Source of the DNA: Xanthobacter sp. NM-25
GTDB lineage: Bacteria; Pseudomonadota; Alphaproteobacteria; Rhizobiales; Xanthobacteraceae
Assembly: GCF_022138605.1 (NCBI RefSeq)
Contig: NZ_JACBFS010000001.1
Coordinates: forward strand, 868,001-932,000
Reading direction: 5' to 3'
DNA: 64,000 bases
The position numbers were made by a program, and so were the translations under genes. This document shows, in pieces, positions 1-7,783 of the stretch (position 1 is the stretch's first letter; each line of letters begins with the position of its first letter). The notes under the pieces are model-generated. The model was not told where the DNA came from. It searched no databases and saw only the letters and a program-made list of their open reading frames with translations.

Positions 1-1211
1 GGCCCGCCGTCGACGCTGCACGTCTTGACCACGCCGCACGTTTTGACCATGCCGTTGGCCGCGCCACCACCCACCGGCGGCTCCAGGCCTGGAGCAGGCT
101 CCTGCGGCCGCGCCCGGCGCCAGACGCCGTCCGAGCGCATGAGCTGCACCAGCATCCCCTCCCTCAGGCCACGATCCGCCACCCGCAGGCGGTCGGCCGG
201 GAACACCTCGCGCACCGCTTCCATGATGGCGCAGCCGGCCAGCACCAGATCGGCCCGCTGGGCGCCGATGCAGGGATTGGCCACGCGCTCCTCGAACGAC
301 ATGGTGGCGAGACGGTCCACCACGCCGGAAATGCTCTGGGCATGGAGCCAGGTGCCGTCGACCCGCGTGCGGTCATAGCGCTTCAGGCCGAGATGAATGC
401 CGGCGACGGTGGTGACCGTGCCGGAAGTGCCGAGCAGGTGCATGCGCAGCGGCGGCTTGAGGCCCCAGCTCTCCCGCACGCCTTCCAGCATGGCGCGGAC
501 CTCGGCCACCATCTCGCGGAACACCTGCGGCGAGACCCGCACGCCGCCATGGCGCTCGGACAGGGAAACCACGCCGACCGGCAGCGAGATCCAGGAGCGG
601 ATGCGGGCCCGCGGCGGGCCGTCATCGCCGGCCGAGCGGCGGCCCAGCCACACCACCTCGGTGGAGCCGCCGCCGATGTCGAACAGAATGGCGCCATCGC
701 AATTGGGATCCACCAGCGGCGCACAGCCGGCGGCGGCCAAGCCGGCCTCGGTGCGGCGGTCCACCACCTCGAGCTGCAGGCCGGTGCGCGCCCGCACATC
801 GGCGCAGAAATCACTGCCGTTGGCGGCGGCGCGGCAGGCCTCGGTGGCGATCACCCGGGCGCGGGACACCCCGCGGGCGGCCATCTTGGCGGCGCAGACC
901 TCGAGCGCCGCGGCGGCGCGCTCCATGGCCGGCTCACCCAGGCGCCCGGAGGCGGTGAGCCCTTCGCCCAGGCGGACGATTCGCGAGAACGCGTCGACGA
1001 CGCGAAAGCCACGGGAGGTGGGGCGCGCCACCAGCAGGCGGCAATTGTTGGTACCGAGATCGATGGCGGCATAGACCGGATCGGCGGGCGCGGCGCCCTG
1101 CTCCCGCTCCGGCGTCGCCAGCGCCGCGTGGTCCCTGTCGCGGGATTTCTCGCCCCTGGAAGGGGAAGACAGCCCCGAGCCCGACGCGGACCCGTGCGTC
1201 TCGTCCCTCAT
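1..1211 (-). CDS. Ppx/GppA family phosphatase (3' end cut by window edge)
   Basis: The frame opens at ATG 1209-1211, seven bases after a GAGGGA ribosome-binding site, and runs off the left edge with about 403 codons visible. After a polar, probably disordered N-terminus of about 45 residues comes the actin-fold phosphate motif AAIDLGTNNCRLL (residues 48-60), then LFDIGGGSTEVVW, the second nucleotide-binding motif of exopolyphosphatase/guanosine pentaphosphatase enzymes. The family hydrolyses polyphosphate or pppGpp in the cytoplasm. Which substrate applies here cannot be told from sequence. The visible C-terminus is low complexity and carries a small duplication. In related genomes an rlmE-type rRNA methyltransferase often follows this gene; it would lie outside the window. 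Confidence 0.9.
   Translation of the reverse strand, partial: MRDETHGSASGSGLSSPSRGEKSRDRDHAALATPEREQGAAPADPVYAAIDLGTNNCRLLVARPTSRGFRVVDAFSRIVRLGEGLTASGRLGEPAMERAAAALEVCAAKMAARGVSRARVIATEACRAAANGSDFCADVRARTGLQLEVVDRRTEAGLAAAGCAPLVDPNCDGAILFDIGGGSTEVVWLGRRSAGDDGPPRARIRSWISLPVGVVSLSERHGGVRVSPQVFREMVAEVRAMLEGVRESWGLKPPLRMHLLGTSGTVTTVAGIHLGLKRYDRTRVDGTWLHAQSISGVVDRLATMSFEERVANPCIGAQRADLVLAGCAIMEAVREVFPADRLRVADRGLREGMLVQLMRSDGVWRRARPQEPAPGLEPPVGGGAANGMVKTCGVVKTCSVDGG
18..53. repeat. Two tandem 18-bp units inside the Ppx/GppA C-terminus
   Basis: Positions 18-35 and 36-53 match at 16 of 18 bases, giving the duplicated peptide VKTCGVVKTCSV near the visible end of the phosphatase. It keeps the reading frame. 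Confidence 0.7.
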
Positions 1212-1366
1212 ATCGATTCCCTCGCCGCAAGGCGGAACATGCGCTCGAACCGGGGGTGCGCGTCACACCCCGGTTGCGCCTTGGAATCAATGTAACAGCG
1301 CATCCGGGCGGCGCAATGGCATCCGCCGCCCTTCTCTTGATCTTGCCCGAGTTTTGGGCGCCGCCC

Positions 1367-2116
1367 CTACTCCGCGGCGGTGCGACCGTCGAGATCCAGG
1401 GTGAGGCCCGCCGCCAGAGCGTCCACGCGGAACGCCTTCACCGCCTCCAGCGCCAGCTCGGCGGCGGTGCGGCTGCCAAGCGCCGGCAGCTTCTTCAGCA
1501 CATCCGCCGGCGCGGTGATGATGTGGCAGCCCATGCGATCGGCCTCCACCACGTTCCACACCTCGCGGGTGGACGCCCAGATGACTTCCACATTGGCGGT
1601 GGCGCGGGCCAGCTCCACCGCCCGCGACACCGCCGGCACATAATCAATGCCGGTGTCGGCGAGGCGGCCGGCGAACACCGAGATGCAGGCGGGTGCGCCA
1701 CCGGCCAGCGCCGCCACGCCGGCTTCCACCTGCGGTAGGTCGAACACGGCGGTGAAATTCACCTTCACCCCATCATGGGCGAGATCGCGCGCCAGATCGT
1801 AGAGCGGCTCGTCGCGCGTGGTGGAGACGGGGATCTTCACATAGACATTGGGGCCCCAGCCGGCGATCAGCCGCGCCTGCGCCCGCATCTCGGCGATCTC
1901 GTCGGAGAACACCTCGAAGGAAATGTGCCGGTCGGGCACCGCCGCCACCAGATCCCGGGCGAACGCCTCGTAATGGGTCACGCCGGCCTTGCGCAGCAGC
2001 GACGGATTAGTGGTGAAGCCGGCGATGTGGCCATGGCGGGCCATCTCGACGATCTGAGCCTTGTCCGCGCCATCGGTGAACAGCTTCACCTTGAGATCGG
2101 CGAGGGTGACGGACAT
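1367..2116 (-). CDS. Transaldolase / fructose-6-phosphate aldolase family protein
   Basis: This 249-residue protein belongs to the small transaldolase group, which transfers dihydroxyacetone units between sugar phosphates through a Schiff base in the cytoplasm. The expected lysine is K94 in NVYVKIPVS. Other family features are TTNPSLLRKAG near residue 35 and a repeating (beta/alpha)8 pattern. I chose ATG 2116 because AGGAGG lies just upstream; the frame stays open to 2143 but that extension has no ribosome-binding site. It stands alone, divergent from the next gene. True transaldolase and F6P aldolase activities cannot be separated here. Confidence 0.9.
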   Translation of the reverse strand: MSVTLADLKVKLFTDGADKAQIVEMARHGHIAGFTTNPSLLRKAGVTHYEAFARDLVAAVPDRHISFEVFSDEIAEMRAQARLIAGWGPNVYVKIPVSTTRDEPLYDLARDLAHDGVKVNFTAVFDLPQVEAGVAALAGGAPACISVFAGRLADTGIDYVPAVSRAVELARATANVEVIWASTREVWNVVEADRMGCHIITAPADVLKKLPALGSRTAAELALEAVKAFRVDALAAGLTLDLDGRTAAE

Positions 2117-2257
2117 GGGAATTCCTCCTGCAGCGGCAGCCATGGGTTGCTTAATGTTTCATACACCATGGAACAAGGATGTCCCGTGCGGCAACCATCG
2201 CGAAACCGCTTCCCGCCACATTGGGCGAACGAGTAGTGAAGGCGTAGCGAGGCTCGG

Positions 2258-2617
2258 ATGATCGCGGCGGACATGGTGGAGCGTATGGCGCGCGCGATGC
2301 ACGCCTTTTCCCGCAATCGATACCCGCTGCTGGAGGCATGGGAAGACCTGTCGCCGGAGCGCCGCGCCTATCAGCGCCAATTGGCCGCCCACGCCCTGCA
2401 GGCGCTCACCGCCCACGACATCATCGAGATCACCTCCCACAACGCGCCGGAAATCGTCGCGCTGCCGGTGGAGCCCGGCCCTTGGGCGCTGGCGGAACTC
2501 CAGGAAGCCGCCATTTCCGACAACGGCACCGCCATGGATGCCCGGCGGCGCTATCGCTCCTTCCTCGCCACCGCCTCGCTGCCGCTGGCGACGCGCTATT
2601 CCGACGCCGCCACCTGA
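2258..2617 (+). CDS. Hypothetical protein, 119 residues
   Basis: I do not recognise this family. It is a soluble, mostly helical protein without a signal peptide or membrane segment. The N-terminal half is basic and tryptophan-containing (MARAMHAFSRNRYPLLEAWEDL), followed by a helix rich in Ala, Leu and His. Codon use matches its neighbours (G or C in most third positions), so it is probably a real gene. It is divergent from the transaldolase gene and shares a 140-base upstream region with it. Confidence 0.65.
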   Translation: MIAADMVERMARAMHAFSRNRYPLLEAWEDLSPERRAYQRQLAAHALQALTAHDIIEITSHNAPEIVALPVEPGPWALAELQEAAISDNGTAMDARRRYRSFLATASLPLATRYSDAAT

Positions 2618-2650
2618 GCGGCGGCACATGAGGCTGGCCGGCGCGGCGCC

Positions 2651-3040
2651 CTATTCCGCCGCCAGCGGGCAGCAGCCGACGGCGACCTTGCCGAGAAAGC
2701 GCCGGCACTGCTGCTCTTTGTCGTAGCCGAGCAGGGTGCCGAGCATGAAATCCTCCTCCGGCGAGAGGAGGTTGAGCGGCTTGGTGACGAAGCTGCGCAC
2801 CACCGCCACGAACGCCTCGCGCCCGAAGAAGACGTTCACCTTGTTGGCGCTGACCTGCTGCACGAAATGATCGATCCCATCGCCGCGAAGTTTCGCGACG
2901 ACGGGGAACGACTGCTGCAGGCTGACGGTCATCAGGAACAGGCCGCGCACGCCCCGCCCATATTCATAGAGGTGGTGATGGAACAGCTTCAGCACCGCCG
3001 CATCGGCGGCGCGATCGGCAAGAGCTTGCGCGCGATCCAT
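2651..3040 (-). CDS. DUF2023 family protein, partner of flavodoxin
   Basis: The protein is about 129 residues, and its core segment FHHHLYEYGRGVRGLFLMT is characteristic of DUF2023, whose function is unknown. It follows the flavodoxin gene on the same strand. I recall this linkage from other bacteria, which suggests the two proteins work together, perhaps in flavodoxin redox exchange; that is an inference. A CC pair near the C-terminus (VAVGCCPLAAE) could bind metal or form a disulfide. I placed the start at ATG 3040, 32 bases after the flavodoxin stop. An in-frame ATG at 3094 would overlap fldA by 22 bases and add 18 atypical residues. Confidence 0.78.
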   Translation of the reverse strand: MDRAQALADRAADAAVLKLFHHHLYEYGRGVRGLFLMTVSLQQSFPVVAKLRGDGIDHFVQQVSANKVNVFFGREAFVAVVRSFVTKPLNLLSPEEDFMLGTLLGYDKEQQCRRFLGKVAVGCCPLAAE

Positions 3041-3072
3041 GCGAACCAACCCCCAGCTGGCGGAAGCGGGCC

Positions 3073-3555
3073 TCAAAGCAGCTTGCTGAGCCATGCCGTC
3101 ACCCGCTTCTCGGTCATGCCCGACTGGCCGTCCTGATCGAGGGCAAGGCCCACGAACTGGCCATCCCGTTCGGCGGTGGAGTTGAGATAGTCGTAGCCTT
3201 CGGTGGCGGTGAAGCCGACCACCACGGCGCCCAGCTCCGTCACTTCGTCATAAAGGATGCCCATGGCATCCACGAAGCTGTCGGGATAGGTGGCCTGGTC
3301 GCCGGTGCCGAACAGGGCCACCTTCTTGCCCTGCAGCTTGGCCGCGCGCAGCTTGTCGATATGCTCTTCCCAATCGGTCTGCAGGGTGCCGTCCCCATAG
3401 GTGGGCGAGCCGAGGATCAAAAGATCGCAGTTCTCGAAATCCGCCGGGCTCGCACTCTTGATGTCGACGCTGCGGCCCTGGCACTTCTTGGAAATCTTGG
3501 AGGCGACACCCTTGGTCGCGCCGCCGTCCGATCCGAAGATCACGGTCACATTCAT
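3073..3555 (-). CDS. fldA: Flavodoxin
   Basis: This 160-residue FMN-binding electron carrier begins with the phosphate-binding loop IFGSDGGATKGVA (residues 6-18), a variant of the usual TGNT loop. LGSPTYGDGTLQTDWEE (48-64) and LFGTGDQATYPDSF (81-94) form the two isoalloxazine-binding loops, and YDYLNSTAERDGQFVGLALDQ is the insertion that marks long-chain flavodoxins. The family carries low-potential electrons, typically replacing ferredoxin under iron limitation or feeding nitrogenase. It is followed by a DUF2023 gene and preceded by an unusually AT-rich leader. No Fur or Irr box is obvious to me. Confidence 0.95.
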   Translation of the reverse strand: MNVTVIFGSDGGATKGVASKISKKCQGRSVDIKSASPADFENCDLLILGSPTYGDGTLQTDWEEHIDKLRAAKLQGKKVALFGTGDQATYPDSFVDAMGILYDEVTELGAVVVGFTATEGYDYLNSTAERDGQFVGLALDQDGQSGMTEKRVTAWLSKLL

Positions 3556-3879
3556 AGCTCGATCTCTTTATTGAATTCTTCAAAATCAAATAAACGGCCT
3601 CGCAGAGAAGCGAGGCCTGAACACTCAGCACGCTCAGGCTAAAAAACACCTGAGGAACTGACAATATAGCGCAACACCGAATTGCAAGAAAGAAGAAGTT
3701 GATATAACAGATGAAGCATCCGGAAACAGACGTTTCTCGGAACGATTTTCGAGCTTTAGGTTCTTTGTTGTTTTTCTAATTTTAGTATGGAGACCGCAAG
3801 CCCCGCGCATACAGCAAAGCGATTCTTGAGAGCGGGTCGTGAGACGCGCGAAAGCCCATGAGCCGGAGCTAGAAAGCAA
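3556..3879 (-). promoter_or_regulatory. AT-rich flavodoxin leader with two stem-loops
   Basis: This stretch between ilvC and fldA has no convincing gene and is strikingly AT-rich for this genome, with many A and T runs. Reading towards fldA there are two inverted repeats. The first is CTCAGG/CCTGAG with a ten-base loop containing six A's (3633-3654). The second is GGCCTCGC with GCGAGGCC around a six-base loop (3596-3617), followed on the fldA strand by a T-rich stretch and the fldA start 40 bases later. The second looks like a leader terminator or attenuator. A frame of about 100 codons crosses the region, but its composition is not gene-like. Confidence 0.55.
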
Positions 3880-3918
3880 GAAAGGCAGGTCGCGGGATCG
3901 CGGCCTGCCTTTCTTTTT
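3880..3918. terminator. Intrinsic terminator downstream of ilvC
   Basis: The ten-base stem GAAAGGCAGG pairs with CCTGCCTTTC and is extended by CGCG/CGCG around a four-base loop. A run of five T's follows on the plus strand, and a weaker pyrimidine tail on the minus strand. It lies after the ilvC stop and before fldA, so it probably separates the two minus-strand units. Confidence 0.75.
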
Positions 3919-3927
3919 CATCCATCC

Positions 3928-3963
3928 GGTGCGGCTCCCGAGCAAAGATGCAGGAGCCGCACC
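3928..3963 (-). terminator. Stem-loop just after ilvC
   Basis: A perfect 11-base inverted repeat (GGTGCGGCTCC and its complement, loop of 14 bases) begins 27 bases after the ilvC stop codon. There is no T run on the ilvC strand. It may protect the 3' end of the mRNA or work in tandem with the terminator that follows. Confidence 0.6.
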
Positions 3964-3989
3964 GAAGAGAGCCCGGCGCGATAGACGCC

Positions 3990-5009
3990 TCAGTTCTTGC
4001 TCTTGTCCACCAGGGCCTTGGCCTTGATCCAGGGCATCATGCCGCGCAGCTTCTCGCCCACTTCCTCGATGGGATGGGCGTTCACGCGGGCGCGGGTGGC
4101 CTTGAACGAGGTCTGGTTCACCTTGTTCTCCAGCATCCAGTCGCGGGTGAACTTGCCGGACTGGATGTCGGTGAGCACCCGCTTCATCTCCGCCTTGGTC
4201 TCGGGGGTGATGATGCGCGGGCCGGTGACGTATTCGCCGTATTCCGCGGTGTTGGAGATGGAGTAGTTCATGTTGGCGATGCCGCCCTCATAGATGAGGT
4301 CGACGATCAGCTTCATCTCGTGCAGACATTCGAAATACGCCATCTCGGGGGCGTAGCCGGCCTCCACCAGGGTCTCGAAGCCGGCGCGGATCAGCTCCAC
4401 CGTGCCGCCGCACAGCACCGCCTGCTCGCCAAACAGGTCGGTCTCGCACTCTTCCTTGAAGGTGGTCTCGATGATGCCGGCGCGGCCGCCGCCGATGGCG
4501 GAAGCATAGGACAGCGCCAGGTCATGGGCGTTGCCGGTGGCGTCCTGGGCGATGGCAATGAGGGTCGGCACACCGCCGCCCTTGAGATACTCGCCGCGCA
4601 CGGTGTGGCCCGGGCCCTTGGGGGCGGCCATCAGCACATCGAGATCCTTGCGGGCCTCGATCAGGTTGAAGTGGATGTTGAGGCCGTGGGCGAAGAACAG
4701 CGCCGCGCCTTCCTTCATGTTGTCGGCGAGGCTCTCGCGATAGATGTCGCCCTGCAGCTCGTCGGGGGTGAGCATCATCACCACGTCGGCCCACTTGGCG
4801 GCCTCGGCGGGGGAGAGCACCTTGAAGCCCTCGGCCTCGGCCTTCTTGGCGGTGGCGGAGCCGGGACGCAGGGCGATCACGACATCCTTCACGCCGCTGT
4901 CGCGCATGTTGAGCGCGTGGGCATGGCCCTGGCTGCCATAGCCGATGACAGCGACCTTCTTGCCCTTGATCAGGTTCAGGTCGGCGTCGCGATCGTAATA
5001 AACGCGCAT
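3990..5009 (-). CDS. ilvC: Ketol-acid reductoisomerase (class I)
   Basis: The 339-residue enzyme isomerises and reduces acetolactate or acetohydroxybutyrate with NADPH, the second common step of valine, isoleucine and leucine synthesis in the cytoplasm. The Rossmann fingerprint IGYGSQGHAHALN spans residues 22-34. The knotted C-terminal domain carries the Mg-binding acids (TDLFGEQAVLCGG; FECLHEMKLIVDL). The length is that of the short class I form. An AAGGAG site nine bases before ATG 5009 fixes the start. It is last in the ilvB-ilvN-ilvC series, separated from ilvN by 145 bases that can fold into two stem-loops. Confidence 0.98.
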   Translation of the reverse strand: MRVYYDRDADLNLIKGKKVAVIGYGSQGHAHALNMRDSGVKDVVIALRPGSATAKKAEAEGFKVLSPAEAAKWADVVMMLTPDELQGDIYRESLADNMKEGAALFFAHGLNIHFNLIEARKDLDVLMAAPKGPGHTVRGEYLKGGGVPTLIAIAQDATGNAHDLALSYASAIGGGRAGIIETTFKEECETDLFGEQAVLCGGTVELIRAGFETLVEAGYAPEMAYFECLHEMKLIVDLIYEGGIANMNYSISNTAEYGEYVTGPRIITPETKAEMKRVLTDIQSGKFTRDWMLENKVNQTSFKATRARVNAHPIEEVGEKLRGMMPWIKAKALVDKSKN

Positions 5010-5037
5010 CAGTGTCTCCTTGTGGGCGTCTTGAATT

Positions 5038-5111
5038 GGCGGTGCCTCGATGAGGCGGGGTCTTGAACCGCCACCGCTCCCGCGGGCGCTGTTTGCACCG
5101 GAACGGGAGCG
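5038..5111 (-). other. Two stem-loops in the ilvN-ilvC spacer
   Basis: Within the 145-base gap before ilvC, GGCGGT (5038-5043) pairs with ACCGCC (5067-5072) around an inner hairpin GCCTC-GAT-GAGGC (5044-5056). CGCTCCCG (5075-5082) pairs with CGGGAGCG (5104-5111). The structures would sit in the intercistronic RNA and may mark a processing site. No leader peptide is evident. Confidence 0.4.
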
Positions 5112-5154
5112 ATGGAAACAGGGACTTTTCAGCTGGCGGCGCGGAACGGCCGGA

Positions 5155-5670
5155 TCACAGGGCCTGGGGCCCGCGCGAAATGGCCACCACGCCGGTGCGC
5201 GCCACCTCGACGAGACCGAGGGGCTCCATCAGATAGGCGAACTGGTCGATCTTGTCGGTCTTGCCGGTGATCTCGAACACGAAGCTCTCACGGGTGGCGT
5301 CGATGACCCGGGCGCGGAACGCCTCGGCCAGGCGCAGCGCCTCCGAGCGCGCTTCGCCGGTGCCGCGCACCTTCACCATGGCCAGCTCGCGCTCCAGCCC
5401 GATGCCCTCGGTGGTGAGATCCTCCACCCGGTGCACCGGCACCAGCCGGTCGAGCTGGTTGCGGATCTGCACAATCACCATGGGGGTGCCGGTGGTGACG
5501 ATGGTGATGCGGGAGAGATGGCTCTCCTGGCTCACCTCGGACACGGTGAGGCTGTCGATATTGTAGCCGCGGCCGGAGAACAGGCCGATGACGCGGGCGA
5601 GAACGCCGGGCTCATTGTCCACCAGGACAGAGAGGGTGTGGCGCTCGATGGGCTCAGGGGAAGAAGTCAT
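5155..5670 (-). CDS. ilvN: Acetolactate synthase small (regulatory) subunit
   Basis: The 171-residue protein starts with an ACT domain (HTLSVLVDNEPGVLARVIGLFS, residues 11-32, shown in part) that binds valine for feedback inhibition, and continues with the C-terminal domain that activates the catalytic subunit. ATG 5670 agrees with the family's usual beginning. The frame stays open to 5802, but that stretch overlaps the ilvB end and holds a GC-rich palindrome. The gene lies 94 bases downstream of ilvB on the same strand. Confidence 0.95.
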   Translation of the reverse strand: MTSSPEPIERHTLSVLVDNEPGVLARVIGLFSGRGYNIDSLTVSEVSQESHLSRITIVTTGTPMVIVQIRNQLDRLVPVHRVEDLTTEGIGLERELAMVKVRGTGEARSEALRLAEAFRARVIDATRESFVFEITGKTDKIDQFAYLMEPLGLVEVARTGVVAISRGPQAL

Positions 5671-5701
5671 GGAAAAGCTCTGGGCATGACGATCGACGGG
5701 G

Positions 5702-5723
5702 CCCTCCCCCGGCTGGGGGAGGG
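5702..5723. repeat. GC-rich palindrome in the ilvB-ilvN gap
   Basis: CCCTCCCCC and GGGGGAGGG pair around a four-base loop. The unit resembles the two palindromic arms found inside hypF at 39297-39320 and 39403-39426, so all three may belong to one small repeat family. Confidence 0.6.
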
Positions 5724-5764
5724 AGCTGGACGGCAAAGGGGTGCACAAGGCGGCGCGGGCCGCC

Positions 5765-7552
5765 TCACACCAGCATCTTGCCCTCGTCGGTGATGGCGGC
5801 ATCGAGATCCACGGCCATATCGCCCAGGATCATCTCGTTGTGGGCGCGGCCCGAGGGGATCATGGGGAAGCAGTTTTCCTGCTGGTCGACGACGCAGTCG
5901 AAGATCACCGGCCGCTTGATGGAGATCATCTCGGCAATGGCCGCATCGAGATCCGCCGGCTTGTCGCAGCGGATGCCGACGCCGCCATAGGCTTCCGCCA
6001 GCTTCACGAAATCGGGCAGCGCCTCCGAATAGGAGTGAGAGTAACGCCCGCCGTGCAGCAGCTCCTGCCACTGGCGCACCATGCCCATGTATTTGTTGTT
6101 CAGGATGAACACCTTGACCGGCAGGTTGAACTGCATGGCGGTGGACATTTCCTGCATGTTCATCTGGATCGAGGCTTCGCCGGCGATGTCCACCACCAGC
6201 GCATCCGGGTGCGCCTTCTGGGCGCCGATGGCGGCCGGCAGGCCATAGCCCATGGTGCCGAGACCGCCGGAGGTGAGCCAGCGGTTCGGCTCATCGAAAT
6301 GGCAGAACTGGGCCGCCCACATCTGGTGCTGGCCGACCTCGGTGGTGATGTAGACATCCTTGCCCTTCACCGCCGCCATCAGCCGCTCGATGGCGTACTG
6401 CGGCTTGATGATCTCGTCGGAGGCGCGATAGGCGAGGCACTGGCGGGCCCGCCAGCGGTCGATCTGCGTCCACCAGGCGGCCAGGGCCTCCTTGTCGAGC
6501 TTCAGGCCCTTGCCGGCCCAGGCGATGGCCATGGCGCCCAGCACCTTGGCCACGTCGCCGACGATGGGCAGGTCCACCTTGACGTTCTTGTTGATGGACG
6601 AGGGGTCGATGTCGATGTGGATCTTCTTGGAGCCGGGCGAAAAGGCGTCCAGCCGGCCGGTGATGCGGTCGTCGAAGCGCGCGCCGATGCACACCATGAC
6701 GTCGCAATCGTGCATGGCGAGATTGGCTTCATAGGTGCCGTGCATGCCCAGCATGCCCAGCCACTGCGGGTCGCTTGCCGGGAAGGCGCCCAGCCCCATC
6801 AGGGTGGAGGTGACCGGAACGCCGGTGGTGTGGGCGAACTCGCGCAGCAGCCGGCTCGCCTCCGGGCCGGAATTGATGACGCCGCCGCCGGTGTAGAAGA
6901 TCGGCTTCTTGGCGGAAGCAAGCAGCTCCACCGCGGCATTGATCTGCGCATCCTCGGCGACGAGCTTCGGGCGGTAGGTCTTATGCTGGATGTTGTCGCG
7001 GCCGATATAGGTGCCGGTGGCGAACTGGACATCCTTGGGAATGTCCACCACCACCGGGCCGGGACGGCCGTTCTGCGCCACGTAGAAGGCCTCGTGCAGC
7101 ACGCGGGCGAGATCGTTCACGTCGCGCACCAGGTAATTGTGCTTGGTGCACGGGCGGGTGATGCCCACCGTGTCGCATTCCTGGAAGGCGTCGTTGCCGA
7201 TGAGGTGGCTCGCCACCTGGCCGGAGATGCAGACGACCGGGATCGAATCCATCATGGCGTCGGCGAGGCCGGTGACCGCGTTGGTGGCGCCGGGGCCGGA
7301 GGTGACGAGCACCACGCCCACCTTGCCGGAAGAGCGGGCATAGCCCTCGGCGGCATGCACCGCCGCCTGCTCGTGCCGCACCAGGATGTGCTCGATGGCG
7401 TTGGTGTGGAACAGGGCATCATAGATGGGCAGGACCGCGCCACCCGGATAGCCGAAGATGTGCTCGACCCCCTGGTCGGCGAAGGCCTGGATCACCATCT
7501 CGGCGCCGGTCATCCGGGCGCCGGTCGTGTTGCCGCTCGTTGCATTCGTCAT
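5765..7552 (-). CDS. ilvB: Acetolactate synthase large (catalytic) subunit
   Basis: The 595-residue thiamine-diphosphate enzyme condenses pyruvate with pyruvate or 2-oxobutyrate, the committed step of branched-chain amino acid synthesis. The catalytic glutamate is E61 in VRHEQAAVHAAEGYAR. The C-terminal cofactor segment reads DIAGEASIQMN followed by NNKYMGMVRQWQELLHGGRYS. GEAS replaces the more familiar GDGS, a variation I believe is normal in rhizobial enzymes. The three domains (ThDP-N, central, ThDP-C) are complete. A 200-base leader with a Val/Ile/Leu-rich peptide and attenuator precedes it. Symbol ilvI would be equally acceptable. Confidence 0.97.
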   Translation of the reverse strand: MTNATSGNTTGARMTGAEMVIQAFADQGVEHIFGYPGGAVLPIYDALFHTNAIEHILVRHEQAAVHAAEGYARSSGKVGVVLVTSGPGATNAVTGLADAMMDSIPVVCISGQVASHLIGNDAFQECDTVGITRPCTKHNYLVRDVNDLARVLHEAFYVAQNGRPGPVVVDIPKDVQFATGTYIGRDNIQHKTYRPKLVAEDAQINAAVELLASAKKPIFYTGGGVINSGPEASRLLREFAHTTGVPVTSTLMGLGAFPASDPQWLGMLGMHGTYEANLAMHDCDVMVCIGARFDDRITGRLDAFSPGSKKIHIDIDPSSINKNVKVDLPIVGDVAKVLGAMAIAWAGKGLKLDKEALAAWWTQIDRWRARQCLAYRASDEIIKPQYAIERLMAAVKGKDVYITTEVGQHQMWAAQFCHFDEPNRWLTSGGLGTMGYGLPAAIGAQKAHPDALVVDIAGEASIQMNMQEMSTAMQFNLPVKVFILNNKYMGMVRQWQELLHGGRYSHSYSEALPDFVKLAEAYGGVGIRCDKPADLDAAIAEMISIKRPVIFDCVVDQQENCFPMIPSGRAHNEMILGDMAVDLDAAITDEGKMLV

Positions 7553-7641
7553 GGCCTGGAACTCCCGCGGCGCCGCGGCGCCGAACCTTCAACTGATCGC
7601 TTCAAGCCGCGAACAGGATCGGACGCGGCGGTTCAGAAACG

Positions 7642-7668
7642 ACGAAGGGGCCCCAAGGGCCCCATCGT
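7642..7668 (-). terminator. Attenuator hairpin of the ilvB leader
   Basis: On the ilvB strand the sequence forms ACGA-T-GGGGCCC paired with GGGCCCC-T-TCGT around a three-base loop, one mismatch in 12 positions, and is followed by CGTTTCT. It lies 29 bases after the leader-peptide stop codon and 90 bases before ilvB, where an attenuation terminator is expected. The competing antiterminator was not resolved by eye. Confidence 0.75.
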
Positions 7669-7696
7669 CACGCGCCACGTCTCTTCGCACAGCCGC

Positions 7697-7753
7697 TCAG
7701 GCTGAGCCGATCGTGGCGCCCCCGCATACGAGAAGAATAACGAAATTGCGCAT
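7697..7753 (-). CDS. ilvL: ilv leader peptide, 18 residues
   Basis: A short frame starts at ATG 7753 after GGAAGG and encodes MRNFVILLVCGGATIGSA. The run V-I-L-L-V plus a later Ile are the regulatory amino acids of this pathway, so ribosome stalling here when charged tRNA-Val, -Ile or -Leu is scarce would favour reading through the attenuator downstream. Promoter, peptide, hairpin and ilvB follow in the correct order on one strand. Attenuation of ilv operons by such peptides is known in proteobacteria; this copy is inferred from sequence only. Confidence 0.85.
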   Translation of the reverse strand: MRNFVILLVCGGATIGSA

Positions 7754-7783
7754 GGTCACGCAGTCCCTTCCAAAAGTTGCGCG

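Noticed and set aside
3634..3945. 103-codon frame in the AT-rich region before fldA
   Set aside because: No ribosome site, atypical amino-acid composition, and it crosses both terminator-like hairpins.
5741..7705. Open frame of 654 codons antisense to ilvB
   Set aside because: Composition artefact opposite a complete ilvB.
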